Positions 1 through 7,932 of a stretch of DNA of 64,000 nt are shown here, one piece after another. Position 1 is the first letter of the stretch. Every line of letters starts with the position of its first letter. The position numbers were made by a program, and so were the translations under genes. The stretch is from assembly GCA_963169745.1 (NCBI GenBank), contig CAUJCU010000002.1, positions 310,001 to 374,000 on the forward strand, read 5' to 3'. The notes beneath the pieces were generated by a model. That model had not been told where the DNA came from and made no database searches. It saw nothing but the letters and a program-made list of their open reading frames with translations. This DNA comes from Bacteroidota bacterium (GTDB lineage: Bacteria > Bacteroidota > Bacteroidia > UBA4408).

Positions 1-555
1 AAAGACAGTCATTTTGATACAAATACAATTAGCATAGGAGGTTTTTGGACACGAAATAATTTAAATATTATTTTAGAAGGGAAAAATGCTGTTTCCCATT
101 TAAATGGATTGCAGATTATGAGCCATCAGCAACACATTGACAACCATACTTTGGTTGATCACGAGGTACCGCACTGCGAAAGCAATCAATTATATAAAGG
201 TATATTTAATCAAAAAAGTAGTGGGGTATTTAACGGTAAAATTTTTGTACGAAAGGATGCTCAAAAAACCAACGCATATCAATCTTCAAAAAATATGCTA
301 TTAAGTGAAAATGCCACAATAAACACCAAACCACAATTAGAGATTTATGCTGATGATGTGAAATGTTCTCATGGATCATCAACTGGAAAAATAGATGAAA
401 GTGCTTTGTTTTACTTGCAAGCCAGGGGCTTATCAACCGATAGCGCGCGGGCAATGTTGATGTGTGCTTTTGCCAATGATGTTATCCAAACAATTAGAAT
501 AGAGCCATTTAAAGGCTATCTGGAAAGTCTTATTGAAGATTATTTTAATTTGTAA
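1..555 (+). CDS. sufD: SufD, Fe-S cluster scaffold subunit (C-terminal part)
   Basis: The frame is open from base 1, so the gene starts upstream of the window; the TTG at 109 is internal. About 184 C-terminal residues are present. They show the right-handed beta-helix style of the SufB/SufD family and the typical end: a stretch reading DDVKCSHGSSTGKID, then YLQARGLS and a helical tail ending in a conserved acidic segment. SufD works with SufB and the ATPase SufC as the scaffold on which iron-sulfur clusters are built in the cytoplasm. sufS follows after 9 bases and sufE, sufT-like and DUF2480 genes follow in the same direction, so this is the distal part of a suf operon. The DVKCSHG segment is conserved in the SufD C-terminal core, which makes the call firm although only part of the protein is visible. 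Confidence 0.93.
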   Translation, partial: KDSHFDTNTISIGGFWTRNNLNIILEGKNAVSHLNGLQIMSHQQHIDNHTLVDHEVPHCESNQLYKGIFNQKSSGVFNGKIFVRKDAQKTNAYQSSKNMLLSENATINTKPQLEIYADDVKCSHGSSTGKIDESALFYLQARGLSTDSARAMLMCAFANDVIQTIRIEPFKGYLESLIEDYFNL

Positions 556-564
556 TTAAAACAA

Positions 565-1806
565 ATGTTGCCTAACACCAAAAATAATATATTTAGTGTA
601 GAGCAAGTGCGTAAAGACTTTCCTATTTTACAGCGCAGCATTCACTCTAAAGCCTTGGTTTATTTTGACAACGGTGCTACTACACAAAAGCCGCAGCAAG
701 TTATTGATACTCTTACACAATACTATAGTTTTCAAAATGCCAATATTCACCGTGGAGTTCACAGCTTAAGTCAGGAAATAACAACCTTATACGAAGCAGC
801 GCGTGTTCAAGTGCAAAAACACCTTAATGCAGCACATGCACATGAAATTATTTTTACCCAGGGTACTACTGATTCTATTAATCTGGTAGCATACTCTTAT
901 GGAAAAAAATATATTAAAAGTGGTGATGAGATCATGATCACGACTATGGAACATCACTCGAATATTATACCCTGGCAGCAAGTTTGTGAAGACCGTGGTG
1001 CCGTGTTAAAAGTTATTCCGGTTAATGCCATTGGGGAGTTAGACTTAGAGGCATTTGAACAGCTCCTTTCACAGAAAACAAAAATTATAGCTGTTACTCA
1101 TGTATCTAATACGTTGGGTACTATAAATCCTATTAAATACATCATTGAAAAAGCACACCAAAACAACATTCCGGTTTTGGTTGATGGGGCACAAGCCACT
1201 CCTCATTTAAAAGTAGATGTAGCCGATTTGAATGCCGATTTTTATTGCTTTAGTAGCCATAAAATGTATGGTCCAACCGGAGTTGGCATCTTGTATGGAA
1301 AAGAAAAATGGCTTGAAGAAATGCCTCCTTATCAAACGGGTGGCGGAGTTATTGAAACAGTTAGTTTTGAAAGAACAAAATTTGCTTCACTTCCCTTAAA
1401 ATTTGAGGCAGGAACACCACATATTGCAGGAGGAATAGGTACTGCAACGGCTATTGACTATTTGAACAATTTGGGTATGGATGCTGTTGCTCGGTACGAA
1501 AATGAGCTTTTACAATATGCCACTATTCAGCTTCTCGCCATAGAAGGAGTGAAAATTATAGGCACTGCTTCAAAAAAAGCATCGGTTATTTCATTTGTAG
1601 TAAATGGCTTACACCCCTACGATATTGGTATGATTTTAGACCAGCAAGGAGTTGCTGTAAGGACAGGTCACCACTGTACGCAGCCCTTATTAGAATACTT
1701 TAAAGTACCCGGAACGGTAAGAGTATCTTTTTCTTTTTATAATACTAAAGCAGAAATAGATATTTTTGTACTGGCCTTAAACAAGGCTCTTAAAATGCTA
1801 TTATAA
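565..1806 (+). CDS. sufS: SufS cysteine desulfurase
   Basis: A 413-residue PLP-dependent class V aminotransferase-fold protein of normal family length. It takes sulfur from L-cysteine, giving alanine and an enzyme persulfide that is passed to SufE. The PLP lysine is K233 in SSHKMYGPTG. The persulfide cysteine is C371 in RTGHHCTQP, the short-loop type II (SufS) form rather than the IscS type. The N-terminal YFDNGATTQKP and the THVSNTLGT segment are also typical. The ATG at 565 is 9 bases after the sufD stop, and sufE starts 18 bases downstream, so the pair of sulfur donor and acceptor is co-transcribed. Confidence 0.96.
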   Translation: MLPNTKNNIFSVEQVRKDFPILQRSIHSKALVYFDNGATTQKPQQVIDTLTQYYSFQNANIHRGVHSLSQEITTLYEAARVQVQKHLNAAHAHEIIFTQGTTDSINLVAYSYGKKYIKSGDEIMITTMEHHSNIIPWQQVCEDRGAVLKVIPVNAIGELDLEAFEQLLSQKTKIIAVTHVSNTLGTINPIKYIIEKAHQNNIPVLVDGAQATPHLKVDVADLNADFYCFSSHKMYGPTGVGILYGKEKWLEEMPPYQTGGGVIETVSFERTKFASLPLKFEAGTPHIAGGIGTATAIDYLNNLGMDAVARYENELLQYATIQLLAIEGVKIIGTASKKASVISFVVNGLHPYDIGMILDQQGVAVRTGHHCTQPLLEYFKVPGTVRVSFSFYNTKAEIDIFVLALNKALKMLL

Positions 1807-1824
1807 TTTGAAATAAACTATAAT

Positions 1825-2256
1825 ATGAGTATTGAAGCAGCAGAAAAGGAGATTATTGAATCATTTAATATATTGGGCGAAGACTGGGAAGCGCGCTATG
1901 AGTTTTTAATTGATTTAGGCAAAAGTTTACCCTTATTACCCGATAGTGAAAAGAATGATGACCAGCTCATTAAAGGTTGTCAAAGTCGCTTATGGCTAAA
2001 ATCAACTTATGATGGACAAACGGTAAAATTTAGGGCAGATAGTGATGCCATTATTTCAAAAGGAATTGCTGCAATAGTAATAAAGGTTTTAGATAATAAC
2101 ACGCCCGATGATATTATTAATGCTCCTTTAAATTTTATCCACCTTACCGGCTTAAAAGAACATTTAAGCCCTACTCGGGCAAATGGTTTGGTTAGTTTAA
2201 TCAAACAGATAAAGTTGGATGCTTTAGCTTTTAAAAGCCAAAAACAAGTTCTCTAA
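1825..2256 (+). CDS. sufE: SufE sulfur acceptor
   Basis: A 143-residue SufE-family protein. SufE accepts the persulfide from SufS and passes the sulfur to SufB. The acceptor cysteine is C52 in the KGCQSRLWL motif. The N-terminal helix ending in YEFLIDLGKSLP and the C-terminal stretch LSPTRANGL are family hallmarks. It sits between sufS and the DUF59 gene with gaps of 18 and 10 bases, which supports one transcript. Confidence 0.95.
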   Translation: MSIEAAEKEIIESFNILGEDWEARYEFLIDLGKSLPLLPDSEKNDDQLIKGCQSRLWLKSTYDGQTVKFRADSDAIISKGIAAIVIKVLDNNTPDDIINAPLNFIHLTGLKEHLSPTRANGLVSLIKQIKLDALAFKSQKQVL

Positions 2257-2266
2257 AATTATTAAA

Positions 2267-2596
2267 ATGCCTGCTGTAATTATATCTGAAAATACGGAAC
2301 TATCCGACAAAATTATTGATGTATTGAAAACTATTTTTGACCCTGAAATTCCTGTTGATATTTGGGAACTAGGGTTGGTTTATGAAATTAAAGTAAATGC
2401 TGAAAAAGAGGCACAAGTTACCATGACCTTAACCTCTCCTAATTGCCCTGTTGCTGAGTCGTTACCGGCCGAAACAGAAGAAAAGATTGCCAGTATTGAG
2501 GGATTAAAATCTGCTAAGGTTGAGCTAACCTTTGAGCCCCCATGGCAAAAGGATATGATGAGCGAAGTTGCTCAATTAGAATTAGGTTTTATGTAG
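2267..2596 (+). CDS. sufT: SufT-like (MIP18/DUF59) Fe-S assembly protein
   Basis: A 109-residue protein made of one DUF59/MIP18 domain. Visible marks are the FDPEIPVDIWELGLVYE segment and a conserved cysteine, C60, in SPNCPVAESLP, followed by the ELTFEPPW segment. Such proteins help mature or transfer iron-sulfur clusters to target proteins. Its place in the suf operon, 10 bases after sufE and 10 before the DUF2480 gene, supports this role. The symbol is by analogy with stand-alone DUF59 proteins called SufT; the exact biochemical step is not visible from sequence. Confidence 0.85.
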   Translation: MPAVIISENTELSDKIIDVLKTIFDPEIPVDIWELGLVYEIKVNAEKEAQVTMTLTSPNCPVAESLPAETEEKIASIEGLKSAKVELTFEPPWQKDMMSEVAQLELGFM

Positions 2597-2606
2597 TACA
2601 AATTAG

Positions 2607-3143
2607 ATGAACGAAATTGTAAATAAAGTAGCACAAAGCGGGCTTATAGAAATTAATTTGGAAGACTTTTTGGGCTCCACTTCATATTGTGTTGTTGATT
2701 TAAAATTGTTTCTTCAAGCAGTTAAACTACCATCGGGTGATGAGGCTTTTTTGTTACGTGAAAAATCGTTTAGAGAGCAAGTGGAGCAATTAAATATTGA
2801 AGAATATAAGAACAAAATAGTGCTTTTAACATGTACCGTAGATGCGTTAATACCTACCTGGGCTTTTATGCTGTTATCCTTAAAGTTGAGTCATATAGCT
2901 CAAAGGGTAATCAGTGGCACTCCTGAACTTTTATACCAGTTGCTTCTATTTGAAAACATTCAAAAAATAGATTTAGAAAAATTCAGAGACAAGCGAGTAA
3001 TAATAAAAGGATGCAGCAAAAAGGAAATTCCATTAAATTCTTACACACAACTATGTACACTACTCAAACCTTACGTAAAAAGTATTATGTTTGGGGAGCC
3101 CTGTTCAACAGTACCTTTGTACAAAAAACAAGCAGTAAAGTAA
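2607..3143 (+). CDS. DUF2480 family protein
   Basis: A 178-residue protein of the Bacteroidota family DUF2480. The recognisable N-terminus reads VDLKLFLQ, then LREKSFREQVEQ. It has no signal peptide or membrane segment and is probably cytoplasmic. The family commonly follows SufE/DUF59 genes in this phylum, and here it closes the suf operon, followed by a hairpin terminator. There is a cysteine in TCTVDA near the middle and a CS pair in the KGCSKKE segment, but no clear cluster-binding motif. Its molecular function is unknown; a link to Fe-S metabolism is inference from context only. Confidence 0.8.
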   Translation: MNEIVNKVAQSGLIEINLEDFLGSTSYCVVDLKLFLQAVKLPSGDEAFLLREKSFREQVEQLNIEEYKNKIVLLTCTVDALIPTWAFMLLSLKLSHIAQRVISGTPELLYQLLLFENIQKIDLEKFRDKRVIIKGCSKKEIPLNSYTQLCTLLKPYVKSIMFGEPCSTVPLYKKQAVK

Positions 3144-3208
3144 GCTAGCCCCATTTCAAAGTCATCATAAAATACTTTAGAAAAGCATCAAGGTTACGTA
3201 TGCCTAAA

Positions 3209-3251
3209 TAACGATGTAAGTTAGAAACCTAAACTACATCGTTACGTTTTT
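3209..3251 (+). terminator. suf operon terminator
   Basis: An inverted repeat with 10-bp arms, TAACGATGTA (3209-3218) and TACATCGTTA (3235-3244), with a partly paired inner region, is followed by CGTTTTTA. It lies about 65 bases after the DUF2480 stop and overlaps the stop of the convergent rny gene. This reads as an intrinsic terminator for the rightward suf operon; the short T run makes it moderately strong. Confidence 0.65.
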
Positions 3252-4791
3252 ACTTCGCATAATTTACAGCCCGAGTTTCACGAATAACCGTAATTTTAAT
3301 TTGACCCGGGTAGGTCATTTCTGTTTGAATTTTTTGTGAAATATCAAATGATAGTTGTTCTACATCTTTGTCTGAAACTTTTTCACTCTCAACCAAAACA
3401 CGTAATTCACGTCCTGCCTGTATGGCGTATGTTTTAAGCACTCCAGGATAAGATAAAGCAAGAGCCTCCAAATCTTTAAGCCTTTTAATATATGATTCAG
3501 CAATTTCTCTTCTTGCTCCCGGCCTTGCGCCACTAATAGCATCACATACCTGAACTATTGGTGAAATAAGGCTTGTCATTTCTATTTCGTCATGATGGGC
3601 TCCAATAGCATTGCACACTTCAACATGCTCTTTATATTTCTCGGCCAGTTTCATTCCCAAAATAGCATGTGGCAATTCTGGTTCATCATCCGGAACCTTC
3701 CCAATATCGTGCAATAAGCCGGCTCTTTTAGCTATTTTTACATTAAGTCCAAGCTCAGCAGCCATAGTAGCACATAAATTGGCCACCTCGCGTGAGTGTT
3801 GCAATAAATTTTGACCGTATGACGAGCGGTATTTCATACGACCCACCATCCGTATTAATTCAGGGTGTAAGCCATGTATTCCTAAGTCAATAGTAGTCCG
3901 TTTTCCAATCTCAACAATTTCATCTTCAATTTGTTTTTTTACTTTCTCAACAACCTCTTCAATACGAGCCGGGTGAATACGACCATCTGTTACCAATTGA
4001 TGTAAAGCGAGTCGAGCTATTTCTCTTCTTACAGGGTCAAAGCCACTTAATATTATAGCTTCAGGGGTATCATCAACAATTATTTCTATTCCTGTTGCAG
4101 CCTCTAAAGCTCGGATATTACGCCCTTCACGTCCAATAATACGACCTTTGATTTCATCATTTTCTATATTAAACACTGTAACTGAATTTTCAACAGCATG
4201 TTCAGTAGCTACCCTTTGTATAGTTTGAATAACTATTTTTTTAGCCTCTTTATTTGCCGTTAATTTGGCATCATCCATAGTATCTTTGATATGGGCGAGA
4301 GCGGCAGTTTTGGCTTCATTTTTAAGTGCTTCTACCAGTTGCGCTTTGGCCTCTTCTGCTTTTAGACCGGCTATTGCCTCTAGTTGTTCTAACTGTCTTT
4401 TATGACCTTTTTCAACTTCTTGAAGCTTTTTGTTGAGTATTTCCTGCTGATGTCCAAGAGTTTCTTTGAGATTTTCTATTTCTTTATGTTTGCGCTGATT
4501 GTCTTCTATTTTAGAGTTTAATGATTGTTCCTTTTGCTTTATTCGATTTTCGCCTACTTGAATTGTTTGATTTTTTTCATTTATAAATGTCTCGTGTTCG
4601 GCTTTTAACTGCAAAAATTTTTCTTTGGCTTGTAGAATTTTATCTTTTTTAATCACCTCTCCCTCGGCTTCAGCCTCTTTAATTATTTTTGCACTTTTAG
4701 CCTCAATATTTTTCTTTAAAACAGTAGTAGCAATAAAGTACCCCACCGCTATTCCTATTAAAACTGCTATTATTACTAGTAATATATCCAT
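3250..4791 (-). CDS. rny: Ribonuclease Y
   Basis: A 513-residue RNase Y, the usual length. It is a membrane-anchored endoribonuclease that starts mRNA decay. The order is an N-terminal transmembrane helix (about residues 3-22), a long coiled coil rich in Lys, Glu and Gln (to about 190), a KH RNA-binding domain with [10 protein letters not shown] near residue 216, and an HD domain whose metal-binding pair is H361-D362 in [12 protein letters not shown]. It is the last gene of a leftward group (coiled-coil gene, zapA, 6S RNA, rny). The 308-bp gap before it holds the 6S RNA gene, so rny may be read through from the zapA promoter or have its own start; I could not see a clear promoter directly before it. 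Confidence 0.96.
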   Translation of the reverse strand: MDILLVIIAVLIGIAVGYFIATTVLKKNIEAKSAKIIKEAEAEGEVIKKDKILQAKEKFLQLKAEHETFINEKNQTIQVGENRIKQKEQSLNSKIEDNQRKHKEIENLKETLGHQQEILNKKLQEVEKGHKRQLEQLEAIAGLKAEEAKAQLVEALKNEAKTAALAHIKDTMDDAKLTANKEAKKIVIQTIQRVATEHAVENSVTVFNIENDEIKGRIIGREGRNIRALEAATGIEIIVDDTPEAIILSGFDPVRREIARLALHQLVTDGRIHPARIEEVVEKVKKQIEDEIVEIGKRTTIDLGIHGLHPELIRMVGRMKYRSSYGQNLLQHSREVANLCATMAAELGLNVKIAKRAGLLHDIGKVPDDEPELPHAILGMKLAEKYKEHVEVCNAIGAHHDEIEMTSLISPIVQVCDAISGARPGARREIAESYIKRLKDLEALALSYPGVLKTYAIQAGRELRVLVESEKVSDKDVEQLSFDISQKIQTEMTYPGQIKITVIRETRAVNYAK

Positions 4792-4841
4792 TATTTCTTT
4801 ATTTTAATTGTTTTTAACTGTTGTTTTAAATTATAAAAAAA

Positions 4842-5039
4842 ACCCGCATACTGCCCAAAAGAAGGTTTATTAAACCCCTATAAGATACTTTAGGGTTGCT
4901 AAAATAATTCGAACGTCACCTGTATATCTAAAAAGATAAAACACCGAAGTGTTGGAGCCTGGCTCTATCTATTTTGCAGCAATTCCCCATTTTTTTAAGT
5001 GTTGAGTTTAAAAAACGTAATATTGAACAGCATGCGGGT
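4842..5039 (-). ncRNA. ssrS: 6S RNA
   Basis: Read on the minus strand, the two ends pair: ACCCGCATGCTG (5' end at 5039) with CAGTATGCGGGT (3' end at 4842), a 12-bp closing stem with one G-U pair. Inside are an apical arm closed by TTGCT (4978-4982) and AGCAA (4896-4900), a GAGCC-A-GGCTC element, and a hairpin AACAC-TTCG-GTGTT (4940-4953). The 3' side of the open middle can form CCCTA/TAGGG, like the extra hairpin of known 6S RNAs. Eight U residues follow the closing stem (4835-4842). The length of 198 nt, the long-rod-with-bubble shape and the location just after zapA, as in E. coli, all fit 6S RNA, which binds and inhibits the housekeeping RNA polymerase. Not confirmed by a covariance search. 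Confidence 0.82.
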
Positions 5040-5048
5040 ATGCTTTAT

Positions 5049-5093
5049 ACATAATTGTTTTAAATTATGTTATACACAGTTTTTAAACTGTGT
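5049..5093. repeat. Two adjacent hairpins between zapA and 6S RNA
   Basis: ACATAATT (5049-5056) pairs with AATTATGT (5063-5070), and ACACAGTTT (5074-5082) pairs with AAACTGTGT (5085-5093). On the minus strand they lie directly between the zapA stop and the 6S RNA 5' end. The second hairpin has a T run only on the plus strand, so it is not a standard terminator for zapA. They could be processing sites that free the 6S RNA from a longer zapA transcript. Confidence 0.5.
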
Positions 5094-5099
5094 GTTTTT

Positions 5100-5405
5100 T
5101 CAAAGAACGAGGTTACTTAAATACGTGTTTAGGTATTTTTCGGTTTCATTTATTTGTGTACTGATACTATCAAACTCTTTAGTATTTCTTTGCAACTCCA
5201 TCAGTTCGCTGGCTATACTTATGATACACATAGAAAGTAAATCCTGTTTATCTTTTACAGAAAATCTTTTTTCATACAATTCTATTTTAGTATGTATCAT
5301 ACGTTCTGTTTCTTTCAGTTTCAATACCTCATCAGACTTTACCCTAACCGGATAATTTCTTCCCAAAATTGTCATATCTACTGTGTCTTCAGTCATTCTT
5401 AGCAA
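5100..5405 (-). CDS. zapA: Cell division protein ZapA
   Basis: A 101-residue ZapA-family protein of normal length. ZapA binds FtsZ and cross-links Z-ring filaments at mid-cell. The N-terminal part shows the expected MTILGRNYPVRV strand pair, and the rest is a long helix for coiled-coil tetramer formation, with CIISIASELMELQ in the family position. It lies 9 bases after a coiled-coil gene and upstream of 6S RNA and rny, a gene order also familiar in this phylum. Transcription probably starts at the promoter near 5764-5795. Confidence 0.88.
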   Translation of the reverse strand: MLRMTEDTVDMTILGRNYPVRVKSDEVLKLKETERMIHTKIELYEKRFSVKDKQDLLSMCIISIASELMELQRNTKEFDSISTQINETEKYLNTYLSNLVL

Positions 5406-5414
5406 GTTTACTGA

Positions 5415-5738
5415 CTAAACTAATTCTTGTTTTCTTTTCTCAATACTTAACAATGTTAAACACTTATCTACATCCCGCACCAAAGCATCAATTTGTTCAA
5501 AGCTCATCACAACCTCATTAGTGCTTTGAGTTATTCTCTGAATTTCCTCTTCTTTTACTTGCTTTGATTTTACTATAAGATTCTCAATTACCCTGTTTTG
5601 CTCTTCCAATTGTGCATTCAGACTGTCTGCCAAAGCCTGAATTTTTAGATTGTCTTCAAGAGCTTTTTGATGCAAAAAAACAAGCTTTTCTACTTTTGAT
5701 TGCAGGCTGGCCACATTATGCATCAAATCGTTCTTCAT
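5415..5738 (-). CDS. Small coiled-coil protein upstream of zapA
   Basis: About 107 residues, nearly all predicted helix: heptad-like runs of Leu, Val and Ile spaced by charged residues from residue 5 to about 75. No signal peptide, membrane segment or catalytic motif. The ATG at 5738 is preferred over a TTG four codons upstream because the promoter at 5764-5795 would give a transcript starting near 5757. It is co-transcribed with zapA (9-base gap), so a role in cell division, in the manner of other small coiled-coil Z-ring factors, is a reasonable guess. I do not recognise the family and assign no function. Confidence 0.7.
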   Translation of the reverse strand: MKNDLMHNVASLQSKVEKLVFLHQKALEDNLKIQALADSLNAQLEEQNRVIENLIVKSKQVKEEEIQRITQSTNEVVMSFEQIDALVRDVDKCLTLLSIEKRKQELV

Positions 5739-5763
5739 GGTTATTAACAACTTAATTGTTATG

Positions 5764-5795
5764 CAAATTTAATTTTATTGCTTTATGCTTGCAAA
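5764..5795 (-). promoter_or_regulatory. Promoter of the coiled-coil/zapA/6S/rny group
   Basis: Minus strand: TTTG (5795-5792), a 20-bp spacer, and TAAATTTG (5771-5764), a perfect match to the Bacteroidota TTTG/TAnnTTTG promoter. The predicted start near 5757 leaves about 19 bases before the ATG at 5738. Confidence 0.7.
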
Positions 5796-5868
5796 TTTTA
5801 CTGAATATTTGTTTATATTTTATTTTTATTTAAGATTATTATAAGCCACTTAAGGCGAAATTTGCGTA

Positions 5869-7587
5869 ATGCGTTTATTTTATTTTTTATTTTTTTTTAT
5901 TACACTTTGTAAGGTTGAACACAGTTTAGGGCAAGTTGTTAACTATCCGGTTAAGGATTTTATTAATCCTTTAGAAATACCATTAAGTTTATCGGGTAAC
6001 TTTGGCGAACTGCGCAGTAATCATTTTCATTCTGGTTTTGACTTTAAAACCAATGGCAAGGAGGGTTATCGTGTTATGGCTGTAGCCGATGGCTATGTAT
6101 CTCGCATAAAAGTTTCGGCTTGGGGCTATGGAAATGCCCTTTATATTACTCATGCCAATGGTTATGTGTCGGTTTACGGGCATTTACAGCGTTTTGACAG
6201 TATTGTATCTGCTTATGTTAAAAGTCGTCAATATGAGCTTGAGTCATTTGAGGTAGATTTATTTCTTAAAAAAAATGAAATTAGTGTAAAACAGGGACAA
6301 AACATTGCTTTTTCAGGAAATACCGGAGGCAGTGAGGGGCCACATTTGCATTTTGAAATAAGAGATGGCCAAACAGAAGAAATCATCAATCCCTATTTTT
6401 TTGGGTTTCTTATTCAGGACAGTGTTGCTCCTTCAATTGAAGGATTAGCTGTTTATCCAATTGATTCAGGAAGCCGTATAAATGAGCAGTCAAAACAAGT
6501 TTACTTAGACATAATTAAGACTGATAAGGATAAATACACCCTTAAAGAGCCTTTAAAATTAAGTGGTAAAATTGGCTTTGGTATTGTAACAAATGATAAA
6601 GAAAGCAACAATACCAATAATAACGGAACGTACCAATACGAACTGTGGGTTGATAGCAAAAGTCAATTTAATTATTGTTGCAGGCGATTTTCTTTTGATC
6701 AAACACGTTATATTAATGCTCATATTGATTATGCAAAAATGATTAACAGTAAAGTAAAATATCAACGCTGTTTTATATTGCCCGGAAACAAGCTTAAATT
6801 ATACCAAAGCAATAACATTGGGGGAGTATTTGATTTTAATGACACTTTGAAGCACCAAATTCAACTTAAAGTAAGCGACTATAGTAATAATTCGGCAATT
6901 TTAAACTTTGTCAGTCAAAGTAATACTTTGCCTAAAATTAGTAAAGTTCCTGTAAGAGAAAACTTTTTTGACTACAGCAAAAAAAACTTTTTTAAGACCC
7001 CTGATGTTCAACTAGAAATGCCTGTTAATTGTATTTACGAAAGTATCTATTTTGAGTATAAGAAAACAAAAGGAGCCTCTAAATATTTCTCCGATATTCA
7101 CCATATTCATAATATGGAAACCCCAATCCATAGTGCTTACTCATTACAAATAAAAGTTACACAAAAAGTGAGCGGCCAAACAGATAAACTGCTCCTTGCC
7201 AGAATAGATGAAAAGGGAAATTTATCAAGTGAGGGAGGTACTTTTGAAAACGGATATGTAAAAGCCCAAATTAGAAATTTTGGCAACTTTTGTATTGTTA
7301 TGGATACCACAGCCCCAACAGTAAAATTTATGAATTACAATAAAGAAAAGGGTATGTTTACAGGTAAAAAAATAACCGTTAAAATATCTGATAATCTTTC
7401 AGGAATTCAAAGCTACAGGGGCACTATTGATGGTCAATGGGTGCTTATGGAACACGACAGCAAACAAAAAACACTAAGCTATTTCTTTGATGAAAGGCTT
7501 AATTCCGAAAAAAAACAACATTTATTTGAGCTCGTTGTGAAAGACCGTAAAGGGAATATTAAAAAATTAAAAGCCCATTTTAATTGA
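5869..7587 (+). CDS. M23 family metallopeptidase, exported
   Basis: A 572-residue protein with an N-terminal signal peptide (hydrophobic run to about residue 20). Residues about 40-185 form an M23/LytM zinc peptidase domain. The zinc ligands are visible: H54 and D58 in HFHSGFD, and H161 in HLHFEIR, with H159 as the second catalytic histidine. M23 enzymes cut peptide bridges in peptidoglycan, so this is probably a periplasmic or surface cell-wall hydrolase. The remaining 380 residues look like beta-sandwich repeats; one near the end begins with DTTAPTVKF, typical of Ig-like modules. The C-terminal part is not known to me and may place the enzyme in the envelope. It is divergent from the zapA group. 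Confidence 0.9.
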   Translation: MRLFYFLFFFITLCKVEHSLGQVVNYPVKDFINPLEIPLSLSGNFGELRSNHFHSGFDFKTNGKEGYRVMAVADGYVSRIKVSAWGYGNALYITHANGYVSVYGHLQRFDSIVSAYVKSRQYELESFEVDLFLKKNEISVKQGQNIAFSGNTGGSEGPHLHFEIRDGQTEEIINPYFFGFLIQDSVAPSIEGLAVYPIDSGSRINEQSKQVYLDIIKTDKDKYTLKEPLKLSGKIGFGIVTNDKESNNTNNNGTYQYELWVDSKSQFNYCCRRFSFDQTRYINAHIDYAKMINSKVKYQRCFILPGNKLKLYQSNNIGGVFDFNDTLKHQIQLKVSDYSNNSAILNFVSQSNTLPKISKVPVRENFFDYSKKNFFKTPDVQLEMPVNCIYESIYFEYKKTKGASKYFSDIHHIHNMETPIHSAYSLQIKVTQKVSGQTDKLLLARIDEKGNLSSEGGTFENGYVKAQIRNFGNFCIVMDTTAPTVKFMNYNKEKGMFTGKKITVKISDNLSGIQSYRGTIDGQWVLMEHDSKQKTLSYFFDERLNSEKKQHLFELVVKDRKGNIKKLKAHFN

Positions 7588-7611
7588 TAAACTGCCTTAA
7601 TTATTAAAAAG

Positions 7612-7857
7612 CTATTGTTTTACTTCATCTTTCTTTTTTTCATTCTCTTTACAAACTTTGCAAAGCCTTTTTTGTTGATCTTTAGCTTCAGCTTCAGTAG
7701 TTTCTTTAACTTCATATTTGCATTTTTCAAGCTCTTTACACAATTCATCCCAATGATATGTTTGGCTTTTTAAATCTGTGCAGATATAGGCTTTCTTTTT
7801 GGCCGGCAAAGCACTAGTCATACTTAATGCAACTAATGCAATTAGTAGTGTTTTCAT
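7612..7857 (-). CDS. Small exported cysteine-rich protein
   Basis: Eighty-one residues with a clear signal peptide (MKTLLIALVALSMTSALPA). The mature part of about 60 residues has six cysteines: C26 in YICTD, C40 and C46 in ELCKELEKCKYE, and C66 and C69 in RLCKVCKEN, set in a very Lys/Glu-rich background, plus a histidine in TYHWDELC. The spacing resembles small Bacteroidota domains of the form YICTG...YH...C..L..C......A....R.C..C, likely metal-binding or disulfide-bonded. A perfect -7 box TAAATTTG lies at 7882-7889. No function can be given. It converges with the M23 gene. Confidence 0.75.
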   Translation of the reverse strand: MKTLLIALVALSMTSALPAKKKAYICTDLKSQTYHWDELCKELEKCKYEVKETTEAEAKDQQKRLCKVCKENEKKKDEVKQ

Positions 7858-7881
7858 GATATACTTAGTATATTAGTAGAA

Positions 7882-7889
7882 CAAATTTA
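7882..7889 (-). promoter_or_regulatory. Candidate -7 box for the small Cys-rich gene
   Basis: TAAATTTG on the minus strand, 24 bases before the ATG at 7857. I found no convincing -33 partner at the right distance. Confidence 0.4.
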
Positions 7890-7932
7890 ATTAATCTAAT
7901 GCAACAATAAATACCAATTAAATTGTTAATTG

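Noticed and set aside
4999-5355. Open frame of 118 codons on the plus strand over zapA and 6S RNA
   Set aside because: It overlaps the better supported zapA and the 6S RNA gene, and its composition is that of the shadow of a coding strand.
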